Shown: piece by piece, positions 52,201-54,640 of the stretch
Layout of the letters: each line of letters opens with the position of its first letter
Numbering within the stretch: position 1 is the first letter of the stretch
DNA from: Blastobasis lacticolella
Taxonomy: Eukaryota > Arthropoda > Insecta > Lepidoptera > Blastobasidae
Length of the DNA stretch: 64,000 bases
Assembly: GCA_905147135.1 (NCBI GenBank)
Contig: LR990039.1
Span: forward strand, 32,671,708-32,735,707
Direction of reading: 5' to 3'
Translations under genes and position numbers: made by a program
Notes under the pieces: generated by a model
Seen by the model: the letters and a program-made list of their open reading frames with translations, nothing else
Told to the model about the DNA's origin: nothing
Databases searched by the model: none

Positions 52201-53607
52201 CACTGATATTACCTGATCAGCAAAATCCTGGCACAGATCGGTTAATAATAGTAAGATAATTTTTATGTATACATCACATTTTTATGTTAAAAAATAACAA
52301 TAAATAAAATGATTACCAGATCAGTACTACACAACAAACGTTTGATAACTAGCTTTTTTGACTGCGACTTTATCTGCATAAAATTCAGTTACTATGTTCT
52401 AGTCCCCTTCCCATGGAAACCAGATTGATTTTCTTGGAAAACTATAGCTTATGTTAACACCCTGATAATGTAACTTTATATTGATGAAAGAAATTTTAAC
52501 ATAGATTAAGCAGATTTTGATTTTATTTTTGTTATTACAAACAATCAAATCTTTACTCTTTAGAATAAATTCCTAACCAGTTTCCTTCAACACTAAAGAC
52601 ACGAGCCACACTTATACACAGCCACATGAAAATCTACCAAATCAATCAGACTGAACAACTGCATGTTATTTTACAAAACAACTTATAGTATGCCCCTTTA
52701 TTTAATAAAAAGTTATTGATGTGATTGATATTTATTCTTAGGAACAGAATTAAGGAAAGAGTATTTATTTTCTAAGAACAGTACATAAACAGTTTTCTCG
52801 AGGAACTTGCTGTATTGATTGTAAGGAGATTTAACTATTTGAAATAGAAATTAAGAAAACATAAAATAACAGTACGGGTCAGGAATTTTTGCATCCAAAA
52901 GAATTAGAAATTCAGACCAATGTTTGGTGTTCGGTTTGAGGAAAAGTTTGAGGTTAACTTCTTGATCTCTGCTTGAATATCGAAGCTAATATTTTAATTG
53001 AATGAAGGTGAACAAGGGGCTCTTCTCAGGGAGGTCCTAAAACGACTAATCAGGTTGGTACTTCATAGACAGTAAAAAATATTTTTTTCGGTACGAGAAA
53101 AACATCTTACCTAAGAGAAAAACAATATAATAAGAAAGTTGATGTTCAAAAAATATGAGAAGATTTGAGATAAAGTGGACGAGTAATTTAAAACGAGATA
53201 CGTTTATATTCTCACTGAAAAATTGGAAAAATTTTAGCAAACTGATGCTTTTGGTATCTATTTTTGTACTCCGGACAAGATGACCACTGCTGAAAACCAA
53301 TACAAATCCGCTAAATAGGGTTCCATGCAAAGGATTTTCATATGGAGAATTTATTGGACCACCAACTCAATGTAACATGCTGTGATAATAGTAATTTTAC
53401 CTTTGTTTTGAGTGCGTAGACGGTATTCCTCCGGCCATAATGATTTACCCCAAAGTACAGTAATCCGCCACCGATAACACAAGCGCATGTTGAAATTATA
53501 TTTTTATAAGAATTATTATGTTTTAGAAAACTATAATTACGGTAGGAAATCGATGAATAATTGAATTTTCTTAGCAATTTCATCGGTGAACGACTAAGTG
53601 TCGCCAT
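4136..53607 (-). CDS. MICU3: MICU-family mitochondrial calcium uptake regulator, partial gene
   Basis: The gene has six minus-strand exons: 53607-53401, 7801-7663, 6709-6599, 5059-5012, 4904-4822 and 4201-4136. They join with matching phases (207+139+111+48+83+66 = 654 nt, 218 codons). MICU proteins sit in the mitochondrial intermembrane space and gate the calcium uniporter through EF-hands. Visible features are a basic N-terminus without acidic residues (1-35), a hydrophobic segment (about 39-56), the conserved block RERRFIKFASVE…YMTPQDFLESV, PRLKRRVL, RNLRDKG-IISYTEYLFLLSILT, and an EF-hand loop at 182-193 (DTDGNQRVDKNE, ligands D182, D184, N186, D190, E193). The ISYTEYLFLLSILT block fits the MICU2/MICU3 branch better than MICU1; MICU3 is my preferred reading. 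The second EF-hand and C-terminus lie off the left edge. Intron 1 is 45,599 bp. Confidence 0.92.
4822..4904 (-). CDS. MICU3: MICU exon 5: first EF-hand
   Basis: The acceptor is ttacaatttcag and the donor is gtgagt (4821-4816). It completes the Lys codon and reads PASGFQIAFNMF, then the EF-hand loop DTDGNQRVDKNE and FLV. All Ca2+-ligand positions of a canonical 12-residue loop are filled; position 6 is Gln where Gly is usual. It ends in phase 0. Confidence 0.92.
5012..5059 (-). CDS. MICU3: MICU exon 4 (48-nt exon)
   Basis: A very small exon with acceptor tttatttcag and donor GTAAGT (5011-5006). It completes the Gly codon and reads IISYTEYLFLLSILT, the most conserved MICU2/3 motif before the first EF-hand, then ends one base into a Lys codon. 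It is too short to stand out as an open frame. Confidence 0.9.
5165..5640 (-). repeat. Three tandem ~165-bp units with minus-strand peptide frame
   Basis: The phrase tgtcagtgatgat recurs at 5184, 5353 and 5514, giving spacings of 169 and 161 bp, and the whole unit is conserved. On the minus strand each unit has an ATG followed by MQLL-x-L-x-VL (ATG at 5606-5604 in the unit nearest exon 3). Each also encodes a G-x-V-x-I-I-T-D core near the end, and two of the three end in EKLK-stop. The middle unit keeps one frame from Met to EKLK, broken by a single TAA after MQLLSLLVL. The outer units are frameshifted. The unit at 5606 begins with a signal-peptide-like MQLLTLFVLYTSHAALA. It lies in MICU intron 3, about 105 bp from exon 4. 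It could be a decayed cluster of small secreted peptide genes or only a satellite. Confidence 0.6.
5641..5814. other. AT-rich intronic spacer
   Basis: Nothing recognisable is seen between the tandem array and the mariner scrap. Confidence 0.3.
5815..5897 (+). pseudogene. mariner/Tc1-type transposase scrap
   Basis: The plus strand reads FLWPPRSCDLSPSDYFYFDK then PEFR-stop. The motif W-P-P-R-S-x-D-L-S/T-P-x-D/Y-F-x-x-W/F around the second catalytic Asp is typical of mariner-like transposases. Only this short piece is recognisable. Confidence 0.45.
5898..6598. other. MICU intron 3, remainder
   Basis: AT-rich intronic sequence with repeated ttggat/attgg motifs near 5940-5975. No gene or named repeat is seen. 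Confidence 0.4.
6599..6709 (-). CDS. MICU3: MICU exon 3
   Basis: The acceptor is gatgattccag and the donor is gtaatc (6598-6593). Joined to exon 2 it reads EPRPRLKRRVL, followed by TTKEIDQLRDSTPALKKGS and PQMFRNLRDK. It ends one base into a Gly codon. Exact phase continuity with exons 2 and 4 supports it. Confidence 0.92.
6710..7662. other. MICU intron 2
   Basis: A 953-bp intron between exons 2 and 3. No coding-like block was found. Confidence 0.6.
7663..7801 (-). CDS. MICU3: MICU exon 2: conserved core start
   Basis: The acceptor is ggtgtttccag and the donor is gtgagt (7662-7657). The exon encodes TDELAKSVKLTSRERRF, then IKFASVE…GGQLYMTPQDFLESV and VEQEPR, and ends one base into a Pro codon completed by exon 3. 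The polybasic RERRF and the YMTPQDFL block are hallmarks of MICU proteins. It is GC-rich compared with its flanks. Confidence 0.93.
8052..8310 (-). repeat. Dispersed repeat B, inverted copy 1
   Basis: A minus-strand copy of a family also seen at 8455-8690, 30189-30455, 44033-44268 and, degraded, 51575-51825. Shared phrases are gcctgccaagcgtggagatt, ggcgactaatgttttcgagg and …gttacgggctgtgatgatg at the 3' end. It resembles the 3' end of a LINE or a non-autonomous derivative. It lies 250 bp upstream of MICU exon 2. Confidence 0.65.
8455..8690 (+). repeat. Dispersed repeat B, copy 2
   Basis: A more diverged plus-strand copy containing the signature gcctgccaagcgtggagatt. With 8052-8310 it forms an inverted pair about 145 bp apart inside MICU intron 1. 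Confidence 0.55.
9088..9228 (-). mobile_element. Family A LINE 3' fragment
   Basis: On the minus strand this encodes GNALAILLVLPMSIGSGDHF, then SSGGPLACLPTV-stop, followed by an A/T-rich tail. That is the C-terminal end of the ORF2 of the jockey/CR1-like LINE whose larger fragment lies at 54640-55585. It is severely 5'-truncated. Confidence 0.65.
9252..9330 (+). mobile_element. SINE-1 tRNA-like head
   Basis: It starts gacgacctgagtggttcagt and carries an A-box-like TGGTTCAGTTGG and a decayed B box. It matches the heads at 12193, 18208 and 27594, but the body downstream differs or is decayed. Confidence 0.55.
9331..11883. other. Intron 1 sequence with a GC-rich island
   Basis: Mostly unassigned. 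At 10690-10880 the base composition turns strongly GC/CpG-rich (cgcgcagcctgcgcccgcgc), and 11640-11720 is again GC-rich. Open frames here (10700-10882, 10704-10931) run through GC-rich sequence and show no domain. Confidence 0.35.
11884..12193 (-). mobile_element. SINE-1, full-length-like copy
   Basis: Read on the minus strand it has the tRNA-like head gacgacctgagtggttcagt with B box GGTTCGATTCC, a body with …taatttctgttacgggtctg and …ctagatggcgctgtgtgaat, and a (TTTA)n tail. The layout matches 18208-18485 closely. Confidence 0.75.
12194..12839. other. Unassigned intron sequence
   Basis: AT-rich; nothing recognised. Confidence 0.3.
12840..13110 (+). pseudogene. Tc1-like transposase N-terminal remnant
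   Basis: The readable segment GTTQSIISRLRTCYRITDSV then TEQHGGRSRITTCRKDR is a paired HTH of Tc1-type transposases (S-x-I-S-R-L-x-x-x-Y-R-x-T-x-S-V). Stops and frame changes follow at once. No terminal repeats were found. Confidence 0.6.
13111..13429. other. Unassigned spacer
   Basis: No feature is recognised between the Tc1 scrap and the RTE-like remnant. Confidence 0.3.
13430..13960 (+). pseudogene. RTE-like LINE C-terminal remnant
   Basis: Broken frames carry a typical RTE-type reverse transcriptase C-terminus: a L-Y-G-x-x-x-W-like start at about 13455, repeated MRSICEV/MW-like words, and near the end NVEETKEVSQDRSLWHS. Several stops and shifts show an old copy. Confidence 0.45.
13961..14732. 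other. Unassigned intron sequence
   Basis: AT-rich except for a GC-rich gctggcgctggcgcaggcgc stretch near 14468-14492. No gene is seen. Confidence 0.3.
14733..14892 (+). mobile_element. SINE-2 body fragment
   Basis: It contains gtctggtcaggttc, gatctgcc, atcatggtcaa and ctccgggtcctcccgc, matching the body and tail of the SINE-2 copy at 36345-36705 read on its own strand. The tRNA-like head is missing. Confidence 0.45.
14925..15950 (+). pseudogene. Endogenous viral element: L polymerase fragment of a negative-strand RNA virus
   Basis: A long stretch resembles the conserved polymerase region of L proteins of non-segmented negative-strand RNA viruses (Mononegavirales/Jingchuvirales). The longest open part runs 15061-15699, with its meaningful portion from about 15150. 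An upstream viral-like frame (about 14925-15164) is in a different phase and stops at 15165. Beyond the stop at 15697 similarity continues in two further phases to about 15950. Recognisable features are a HWPYEYD-type block, a palm motif-A-like Asp in MDFFSWCT, and a downstream WMEGLYVLATMIE segment. It is thus disrupted by at least three frame changes and cannot encode a polymerase. It is antisense to MICU within intron 1. A chuvirid-type source is my impression; the exact family is open. No retroviral or LINE gene is directly attached. Confidence 0.72.
15951..17062. other. Unassigned intron sequence with LINE-tail-like piece
   Basis: At 16566-16620 (cttacttacttacttaacag…tttattgagc) the minus strand reads like a LINE 3' end, caataaactgttaagtaagt, with an (AAGT)n tail. 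The rest is unassigned. Confidence 0.35.
17063..17168. repeat. Fold-back (hairpin) element, 106 bp
   Basis: The left arm begins at 17063 (atactagccaattttttg) and is complementary to the right arm ending at 17168 (caaaaaaattggctagtat). Arms are about 38-40 bp with few mismatches and a loop of about 26 bp. It looks like a very short MITE; the flanking sequence is compatible with a TA target site. Confidence 0.65.
17268..17392 (+). mobile_element. Family A LINE 3' fragment
   Basis: The plus strand encodes GNALAILLVLLMSIGSGDHF and then PSGPLACLPTV-like words (here with changes), ending in gacataaaaaaaaa. A 5'-truncated LINE end with poly-A. Confidence 0.65.
17393..18207. other. AT-rich intron sequence
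   Basis: Nothing recognised. Confidence 0.3.
18208..18485 (+). mobile_element. SINE-1, full-length-like copy
   Basis: The tRNA-like head has B box GGTTCGATTCC (about 18265-18280). The shared body includes tttctgttacgggtctggat and ctagatggcgctgtgtgaat, followed by a (TTA)n tail. It is the best preserved SINE-1 in the window. Confidence 0.78.
18846..19917 (+). mobile_element. Jockey/CR1-like LINE: endonuclease end and reverse-transcriptase fingers
   Basis: The first part carries the end of an apurinic-type endonuclease domain (SVDAPLGSSDHCLVRAQVP; SDH is the catalytic motif). A linker follows (HYKSADWDRLREFYASYPW), then RT words KSSGPDGIPAVVLK, SSWKTAHVHPVPKKGDRSDP and SNYRPIAITSL. Frame changes occur near 18960 and 19170, after which the frame is open to 19917 and beyond. 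The element breaks off after LLSDRQYG, where the RT would continue, and is followed in frame by unrelated tandem repeats. Confidence 0.82.
19918..20244 (+). CDS. In-frame tail with three 25-residue tandem repeats
   Basis: This continues the LINE open frame without a stop: YTVFYVVPEAGNKKSYTARI, then three copies of a 75-bp unit (19990-20064, 20065-20139, 20140-20214). Each copy encodes VKYRALLDPTYP then NNVSVATQNSKLS, with only a few differences. The frame ends after KPIAEYST at the stop 20242-20244. I do not recognise the repeat peptide. It is not part of any LINE domain known to me, so this is either an insertion into the element or flanking sequence into which the LINE fragment was joined. 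Putative polyadenylation signals (AATAAA) occur at about 20326 and 20482. Confidence 0.5.
   Translation, partial: YTVFYVVPEAGNKKSYTARIKENCVKYRALLDPTYPNNVSVATQNSKLSVKYRANLDPTYPNNVSVATQNSKLSVKYRALLDPTYPNNASVATQNSKLSVKPIAEYST
19990..20214 (+). repeat. 75-bp tandem repeat, three exact-length copies
   Basis: The units begin at 19990, 20065 and 20140. Differences are few: ctctttta versus ctaattta, and gtctct versus gcctct. The equal 75-bp length keeps the reading frame. Confidence 0.92.
20245..20759. other. AT-rich sequence downstream of the repeat frame
   Basis: AT-rich, 3'-UTR-like, with two AATAAA motifs. No further coding signal is seen. Confidence 0.35.
20760..21590 (+). pseudogene. Unassigned broken coding stretch
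   Basis: Four plus-strand segments look like protein. 20768-20900 starts MLVNVDLHGNSVAMEACTRA and ends at a possible GTAAG donor. 20990-21211 contains YFLLSTYPAEEVSKHLTRIV. A shifted frame, about 21180-21300, contains YVERARRFIIGKNVNNIMKI. 21336-21527 contains GILTFVDPSVSRLEGNSLIK and ends YGLWDFTWDEQYRRIEG. An AT-rich tail with AATAAA at 21806 follows. I do not recognise the family. It could be a decayed host gene, a transposon ORF or a viral remnant; the shifts argue that it is not functional. Confidence 0.35.
21591..22454. other. AT-rich spacer
   Basis: It includes the tail described above (AATAAA at 21806-21811). Otherwise unassigned. Confidence 0.3.
22455..23060 (+). pseudogene. RTE-like LINE 3' end with AAAT tail
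   Basis: The readable words are EILGNQITHDSRGTPE, YGCETWKLSQRNKL, and LEAFEMWCWRRMER at about 22700-22745. All are typical of the C-terminal end of RTE-type reverse transcriptases. The 3' region reads cctgctggaagaaatttcta…gtgtacaataaacatttaaa and ends in (TAAA)n. Frames are broken. Confidence 0.65.
23061..24485. other. Unassigned intron sequence with a small hairpin
   Basis: A short inverted repeat lies at 23158-23229 (cgaaagaaaaaaagggta against tacccttttt…ctttctcg). The rest is unassigned. Confidence 0.35.
24486..24615 (+). mobile_element. Family A-like LINE 3' variant
   Basis: The plus strand reads GNAWVMPLVLQTSIGCGDCL and then PSCGPSTVIKT, a divergent subfamily of the GNAL…LMSIGGGDHFPSGGP end. 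The same variant occurs at 48440-48531 plus 48640-48672. Confidence 0.5.
24616..25649. other. Unassigned intron sequence
   Basis: A minus-strand open frame at 25072-25395 is hydrophobic but has no recognised domain. Nothing else is seen. Confidence 0.3.
25650..25985 (-). mobile_element. Family A 3' element, long copy
   Basis: Read on the minus strand it runs from ggcatagcggggtatctcgt through ttgctgccagagcaacgtgt to GNALVILLVLLMSRGGGDHF, then PSGGPLACLPTV and a poly-A-like end. It contains about 190 bp more of the 3' region than the other short copies. Confidence 0.65.
25986..27593. other. Intron sequence with GC-rich island
   Basis: The open frame at 25757-26335 combines the antisense of the preceding LINE with AT-rich sequence and is not a credible gene. 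At 26700-26990 composition is GC-rich (ggcgggaggccggcgcgggg); no exon could be defined. Confidence 0.35.
27594..27806 (+). mobile_element. SINE-1, degraded copy
   Basis: The head gacttcagtggttcagtggt, B box CGGGTTCGACTTCCGG, and tail words gctaggtagcgctgtgtgaa match SINE-1. Confidence 0.65.
28229..28552 (-). pseudogene. Multi-membrane protein fragment, possibly a gustatory receptor relic
   Basis: A 107-codon minus-strand frame holds several hydrophobic helices with short charged joints (YFKFIFVIVLMSGLGALI; VVYCNIFIASTLALFIL; FVVVCSGLLSFAYNYLLLL). Similar-looking sequence continues in broken form on either side (about 28100-28640). Layout and composition recall insect gustatory receptors, but no diagnostic C-terminal motif is seen, so this is a weak assignment. 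Confidence 0.25.
28640..30188. other. Unassigned intron sequence
   Basis: No recognised feature. The stretch 29060-29360 is less AT-rich but has no stable frame. Confidence 0.3.
30189..30455 (+). repeat. Dispersed repeat B
   Basis: Nearly complete. It runs from ggccgtgtggtgtctggcag through gccaagcgtggagattatgg to gttacgggctgtgatgatgc. Confidence 0.7.
30456..31079. other. AT-rich intron sequence
   Basis: Nothing recognised. Confidence 0.3.
31080..31253 (+). pseudogene. THAP-domain second half, His ligand lost
   Basis: The open frame reads FPDENTTKCKWIEATGRPKS, then WIPNKHDKICSEYFLPKCF and a decayed AVPS-like end (NAIPS). The spacing W…W-x-P…C-S-x-H-F is that of the C2CH zinc-binding THAP domain. 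Here the His of C-x2-H is Tyr (CSEYF), so zinc binding should be impaired. It is probably from a THAP-bearing transposon or gene copy. The first half is not upstream; an unlinked THAP start lies at 38285. Confidence 0.65.
31287..31352 (-). mobile_element. SINE-2 tail fragment
   Basis: Taataatcatattggcgtta…gtgctttcgcgcccgggacc matches 36361-36425 in the same orientation. Confidence 0.45.
31353..31959. other. Unassigned intron sequence
   Basis: Nothing recognised. Confidence 0.3.
31960..32100 (-). repeat. LINE 3'-end-like repeat, family A relative
   Basis: The words aaggtaacctgatgggaagg and gatcgctgccgtccattgtc parallel the family A end (cacctgatggaaagtggtca; ccgcctatagacat) in the same antisense layout, but divergence is large. 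Confidence 0.35.
32101..33874. other. Unassigned intron sequence
   Basis: AT-rich with a GC-richer patch at 33570-33720. No gene or repeat is recognised. Confidence 0.3.
33875..34256. mobile_element. MITE with tagggttgccaac ends
   Basis: A 382-bp element bounded by inverted ends tagggttgccaac (33875-33887) and gttggcaacccta (34244-34256). The interior is AT-rich with repeated tactatatt words and no ORF. The terminal TA on each side could be a TA target duplication, which would suggest a Tc1/mariner-type helper; this is inferred. Confidence 0.6.
34257..36344. other. Unassigned intron sequence
   Basis: Patches at 34310-34540 and 34910-35110 are GC-richer than the surroundings. The second contains homeobox-like ctaattaagg. 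No exon could be defined. Confidence 0.3.
36345..36705 (-). mobile_element. SINE-2, full-length-like copy
   Basis: The minus strand starts with a tRNA-Ser/Leu-like head: A box GGTGGCCGAGCGGTTAGAG, B box GGTTCGAATCC, about 36625-36700. A body follows with acctgcacattcaggcgact and gatctgccgaatcctggatc, then a tail. A genuine tRNA is unlikely because no acceptor stem can be formed. Confidence 0.75.
36706..37625. other. AT-rich intron sequence
   Basis: Nothing recognised. Confidence 0.3.
37626..37877. repeat. 126-bp tandem duplication
   Basis: Two adjacent near-identical copies start at 37626 and 37752 (ggaacgccgagactttattt). They differ at about two positions in the aaatcaac/aatccaac stretch. 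No inverted ends were seen. Confidence 0.92.
38092..38125. repeat. Solo half of a fold-back element
   Basis: The sequence gattggaatgttagcgaact then tcatggttatag matches, in reverse complement, the right half of the hairpin at 61951-62018. Confidence 0.5.
38285..38347 (+). pseudogene. THAP-domain start fragment
   Basis: The ATG at 38285 opens MPKCAILFCQNNQSW, the canonical THAP start with C-x4-C, and the frame stops after 20 codons. No second half follows nearby on this strand. Confidence 0.45.
38348..38794. other. Noncoding, with a coding-like frame from 38628
   Basis: The frame from 38628 (preceded by an in-frame stop) includes KKGEDFLDNKLYKHSCFYSL and leads into the exon-like block at 38795. 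It is unassigned. Confidence 0.25.
38795..38870 (+). CDS. Exon-like block, unassigned
   Basis: A GC-rich 76-nt block follows tcag and ends at GTGAGA. It contains an ATG at 38826 with MTDDEETSASPSLQW in phase 0 up to the donor. The acidic Ser-rich start, the sharp change in composition and the good donor suggest a real or former exon on the plus strand inside the MICU intron. No partner exon was identified. Confidence 0.3.
38871..39939. other. AT-rich intron sequence
   Basis: The open frame at 39580-39831 is low complexity at its start and has no recognised domain. Confidence 0.3.
39940..40340 (+). repeat. Dispersed repeat D
   Basis: It contains two internally similar stretches (tcatcaagaccattccaaag / tcattaagactattccgaag). 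It ends gcattgtcatccaatttaca…aaatttcagctcaattgaac…aaataaaagcttgtaaaaa, like the copy at 1500-1742. It resembles a LINE 3' end. Confidence 0.6.
40341..41591. other. Unassigned intron sequence
   Basis: A frame at 40774-40995 has no stop for 73 codons but no recognised motif. Confidence 0.3.
41592..41718 (+). promoter_or_regulatory. TATA-type promoter candidate with mini-exon
   Basis: A ctatataaat TATA box (41591-41600) is followed about 30 bp later by ccaccttagtagtg, then a GC-rich leader and ATG at 41685. MPQSAVQQRQI runs into ttg|gtaatg, a possible donor at 41719. Upstream, 41480-41560 holds ttatctta (GATA-type) and GC-rich words. The arrangement fits the start of a plus-strand transcript nested in MICU intron 1. 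No downstream exon was found. Confidence 0.35.
41719..44032. other. Unassigned intron sequence
   Basis: Contains a GC-rich patch at 41840-41865 and a CG/GC-rich spot at 42544-42556. Frames at 43171-43564 look like random openings. No gene is recognised. Confidence 0.3.
44033..44268 (+). repeat. Dispersed repeat B
   Basis: The signature words gtgtggtgtccagcagagta, ggcgactaatgttttcgagg and gcctgccaagcgtggagatt are present. The 3' end is …ttatgggctggctgtgataaggatgatga. Confidence 0.65.
44269..45833. other. Intron sequence with GC-rich block
   Basis: The block at 44900-45175 is clearly GC-richer than its surroundings and open for 90 codons, but shows no domain. It may be a conserved regulatory element or an unrecognised exon. 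Confidence 0.3.
45834..46116 (+). pseudogene. Coding-like stretch upstream of the 97-aa ORF
   Basis: One frame (45834-46007) reads WVTHDDFINPMENIHVGIKT and then NMEWRQAPLNQWERIHKMTL, stopping at 46005-46007. A shifted frame continues with ADEDAHYKCDSEDDNPRN and stops. I do not recognise it. Together with the ORF at 46117 it suggests a decayed intronless gene. Confidence 0.3.
46117..46410 (+). CDS. 97-residue ORF, unknown
   Basis: The ATG at 46117 is preceded by caaaa. The product starts MDSILEKANQEAFEIVTTID, contains MCLEAAILRILDPIDTVVVE, and ends KTTSTSLTKNDIH. Its balanced composition and helical look differ from random AT-rich frames. No domain, signal peptide or membrane segment is recognised. 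It may be the 5' exon or remnant of a retrocopied gene; codon composition suggests past selection, but this is a judgement by eye. Confidence 0.35.
   Translation: MDSILEKANQEAFEIVTTIDPSFYLTIPNSKTPLNEYLASSSMLLKEKLNENIDDPQKMCLEAAILRILDPIDTVVVEADKDYKKTTSTSLTKNDIH
46411..47203. other. Unassigned intron sequence
   Basis: Nothing recognised. Confidence 0.3.
47204..47231. repeat. 28-bp perfect palindrome
   Basis: The arm tttctggtctatgg is followed directly by its reverse complement, centred between 47217 and 47218. Confidence 0.9.
47232..47370 (+). repeat. Repeat B scrap and RTE-like tail
   Basis: It starts with aatgcctgccaagcatggag (repeat B signature) and ends tttgtgtgcaataaactatt followed by (AAAT)n, the same kind of tail as at 23030-23060. 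Confidence 0.4.
47371..48254. other. Unassigned intron sequence
   Basis: Nothing recognised. Confidence 0.3.
48255..48420. mobile_element. MITE-like element, copy 1
   Basis: Ends are related in inverted orientation: ggctatctccgtggacaact…gaatttgac against gtcaaatacagttgttaact…agccaatagcc. A second copy is at 57165-57335. Confidence 0.5.
48440..48672. mobile_element. Nested LINE ends: family A inside its relative
   Basis: A plus-strand variant end (ggggtcggcaatgcgtgagt … cctggtattgcaaacgtcc, as at 24505) is interrupted at about 48532. A minus-strand family A end occupies 48532-48634 (catacgatagccaaacaggc …). The variant resumes with tatggtgactgcttaccacc to 48672. Confidence 0.55.
48673..49799. 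other. Unassigned intron sequence
   Basis: No recognised feature. Confidence 0.3.
49800..49925 (+). repeat. LINE 3'-end-like repeat E
   Basis: The words tgtcaggacagcaaagtggc and ggtccatagtctctgcctac are followed by caggcgtgagctttatgtat with a (TATG)n-type end. This style of 3' terminus is common among lepidopteran repeats. There is a single copy in the window. Confidence 0.4.
49926..51574. other. Unassigned intron sequence
   Basis: Frames at 50182-50424 and 50560-50856 have no recognised domain. The stretch ending gaaaaaaataaagtttataa near 50500 could be an old poly-A-tailed insertion. Confidence 0.3.
51575..51825 (+). repeat. Dispersed repeat B, heavily decayed
   Basis: The order of words (gtgtgcaacagtttagaata, cactcc…aagttgact, aactccaaccctgagtaggt, atggcaaatcctttactgat) follows repeat B with many changes, ending in tgatgatgat. 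Confidence 0.45.
51966..52250 (+). mobile_element. SINE-2, degraded full-length copy
   Basis: A decayed tRNA-like head (ctgacctaagggttctgact … attgggtttaagcccc) is followed by a body with gatgaaacctgcacattcag and accatgatccaatctgctta, matching 36345-36705. Confidence 0.65.
52251..53400. other. 5' end of MICU intron 1
   Basis: AT-rich intronic sequence just after the exon 1 donor. Nothing recognised. Confidence 0.4.
53401..53607 (-). CDS. MICU3: MICU exon 1: presequence and membrane anchor
   Basis: This exon encodes residues 1-69. The ATG at 53607-53605 starts a Ser/Arg/Lys-rich leader (MATLSRSPMKLLRKF…), then the hydrophobic IISTCACVIGGGLLYFGV and the positively charged HYGRRN. The exon ends VYALKTK in phase 0 at a GTAAAA donor (53400-53395). 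The next exon in the chain also begins in phase 0. The link to exon 2 rests on phase, order, strand and expected protein layout, not on transcript evidence. Confidence 0.82.
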
Positions 53608-53677
53608 GTTGGTAAAAGATTATCGAATAATTGTCATTTCAATTTTTTTTTTATTTTATTGTCAAAACAACATTTTG

Positions 53678-53688
53678 TGCGCGTGCGC
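53678..53688. promoter_or_regulatory. NRF-1-like site upstream of MICU start
   Basis: TGCGCGTGCGC differs by one base from the NRF-1/EWG palindrome TGCGCATGCGC and lies about 70 bp upstream of the MICU ATG. NRF-1 controls many nuclear genes for mitochondrial proteins in animals, so a role is plausible but inferred. Confidence 0.35.
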
Positions 53689-53974
53689 GAAACGGAATTT
53701 TATGGCTTGGAGAGTTAGTGGTTAAGGTTTCTTTACGACTAAACATAAAAATCGCTTATTATAATTATCTACAAGAACAGTTCCACATAAAAGAAGAGTT
53801 CACTGTGCACATAAATTAACTCTACTATCACGTTAGATGGACTCAATGTCGAAAATGACGATAAGTGACTTTGAGCGCCGTGCTCCCACGACAAGGTGAC
53901 CCGCGGATCCTAATACATTTTCGCCATGACCCCGCTCTTTCCACAATTTTAAGTGGGATTTGGAAGCATTATCT

Positions 53975-54240
53975 AATGAGGCTCACGGGCGAGAAAAATA
54001 TTTCTGCTTATTAAACGACCACGGGGTGTCGATGGTCCTTTTCTTGGCGCATTTTTTCTGAGGCAGCCACGCTCCTGCGCACCACCGGAGGCGAAATTCC
54101 AGCAAGTGTAGGTATATAGCTTCTGTACCGGGGTAGGTTTTAGACAGCCCGTGATTATTCGATATGTCTTGTTGAGAGCTACGTCCACTGTCTTCGCATG
54201 AGCTGATCGGCTCTACACAAGGCACGCGTTTTCGCCATTA
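53975..54240 (-). pseudogene. LINE ORF2 scrap (DVALN…TGCLKPTP)
   Basis: The minus strand reads MDVALNKTYRIITGCLKPTP followed by VQKLYTY and broken frames. The phrase is typical of the region after the RT in lepidopteran non-LTR polyproteins. It is frameshifted and truncated. Confidence 0.55.
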
Positions 54241-54411
54241 GAATAGCATAGGTAGCTCAGTGTAACAAATAGTCCAGCTACGTAGGTCTTATTTCGAGAA
54301 AGAGGTCAATAGACGAATCCGACTCGATTTGGTAGCGTTCGGGAAACTACGCCATATATTTTCGTACCAATTACCGCAGTGTCTCAGGACGAAGGTATTT
54401 GACAAATGTGT

Positions 54412-54640
54412 GGAACAGAGACGTGGCCGCTAATTATGGGCCTTATAAGAAAGCTTACTGTCACCCAAAGGGCAATGGAAAGGGCTATGCTCGGGTGTAG
54501 GGCTAGTCTCGTTGCGCGATAGAATAAAGAATGAGGAGATCCGCAAGCGAGCCAAGGTAGCACGAAGAACAGATGGCGGATGGGGCGGTAAAGTTCTCGA
54601 GTGAAGACCACGTTCTGGAAGACGCAGCGCGGGTAGGTCT
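54412..54640 (+). pseudogene. RTE-like LINE C-terminal scrap
   Basis: Shifted frames carry RKLTVTQRAMERAMLG, the …RIKNEEIRKRAKV… segment and ARRTDGGWGGKVLEW. This is the C-terminal region of RTE-type LINE ORFs, with an internal deletion between the last two. Confidence 0.6.
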
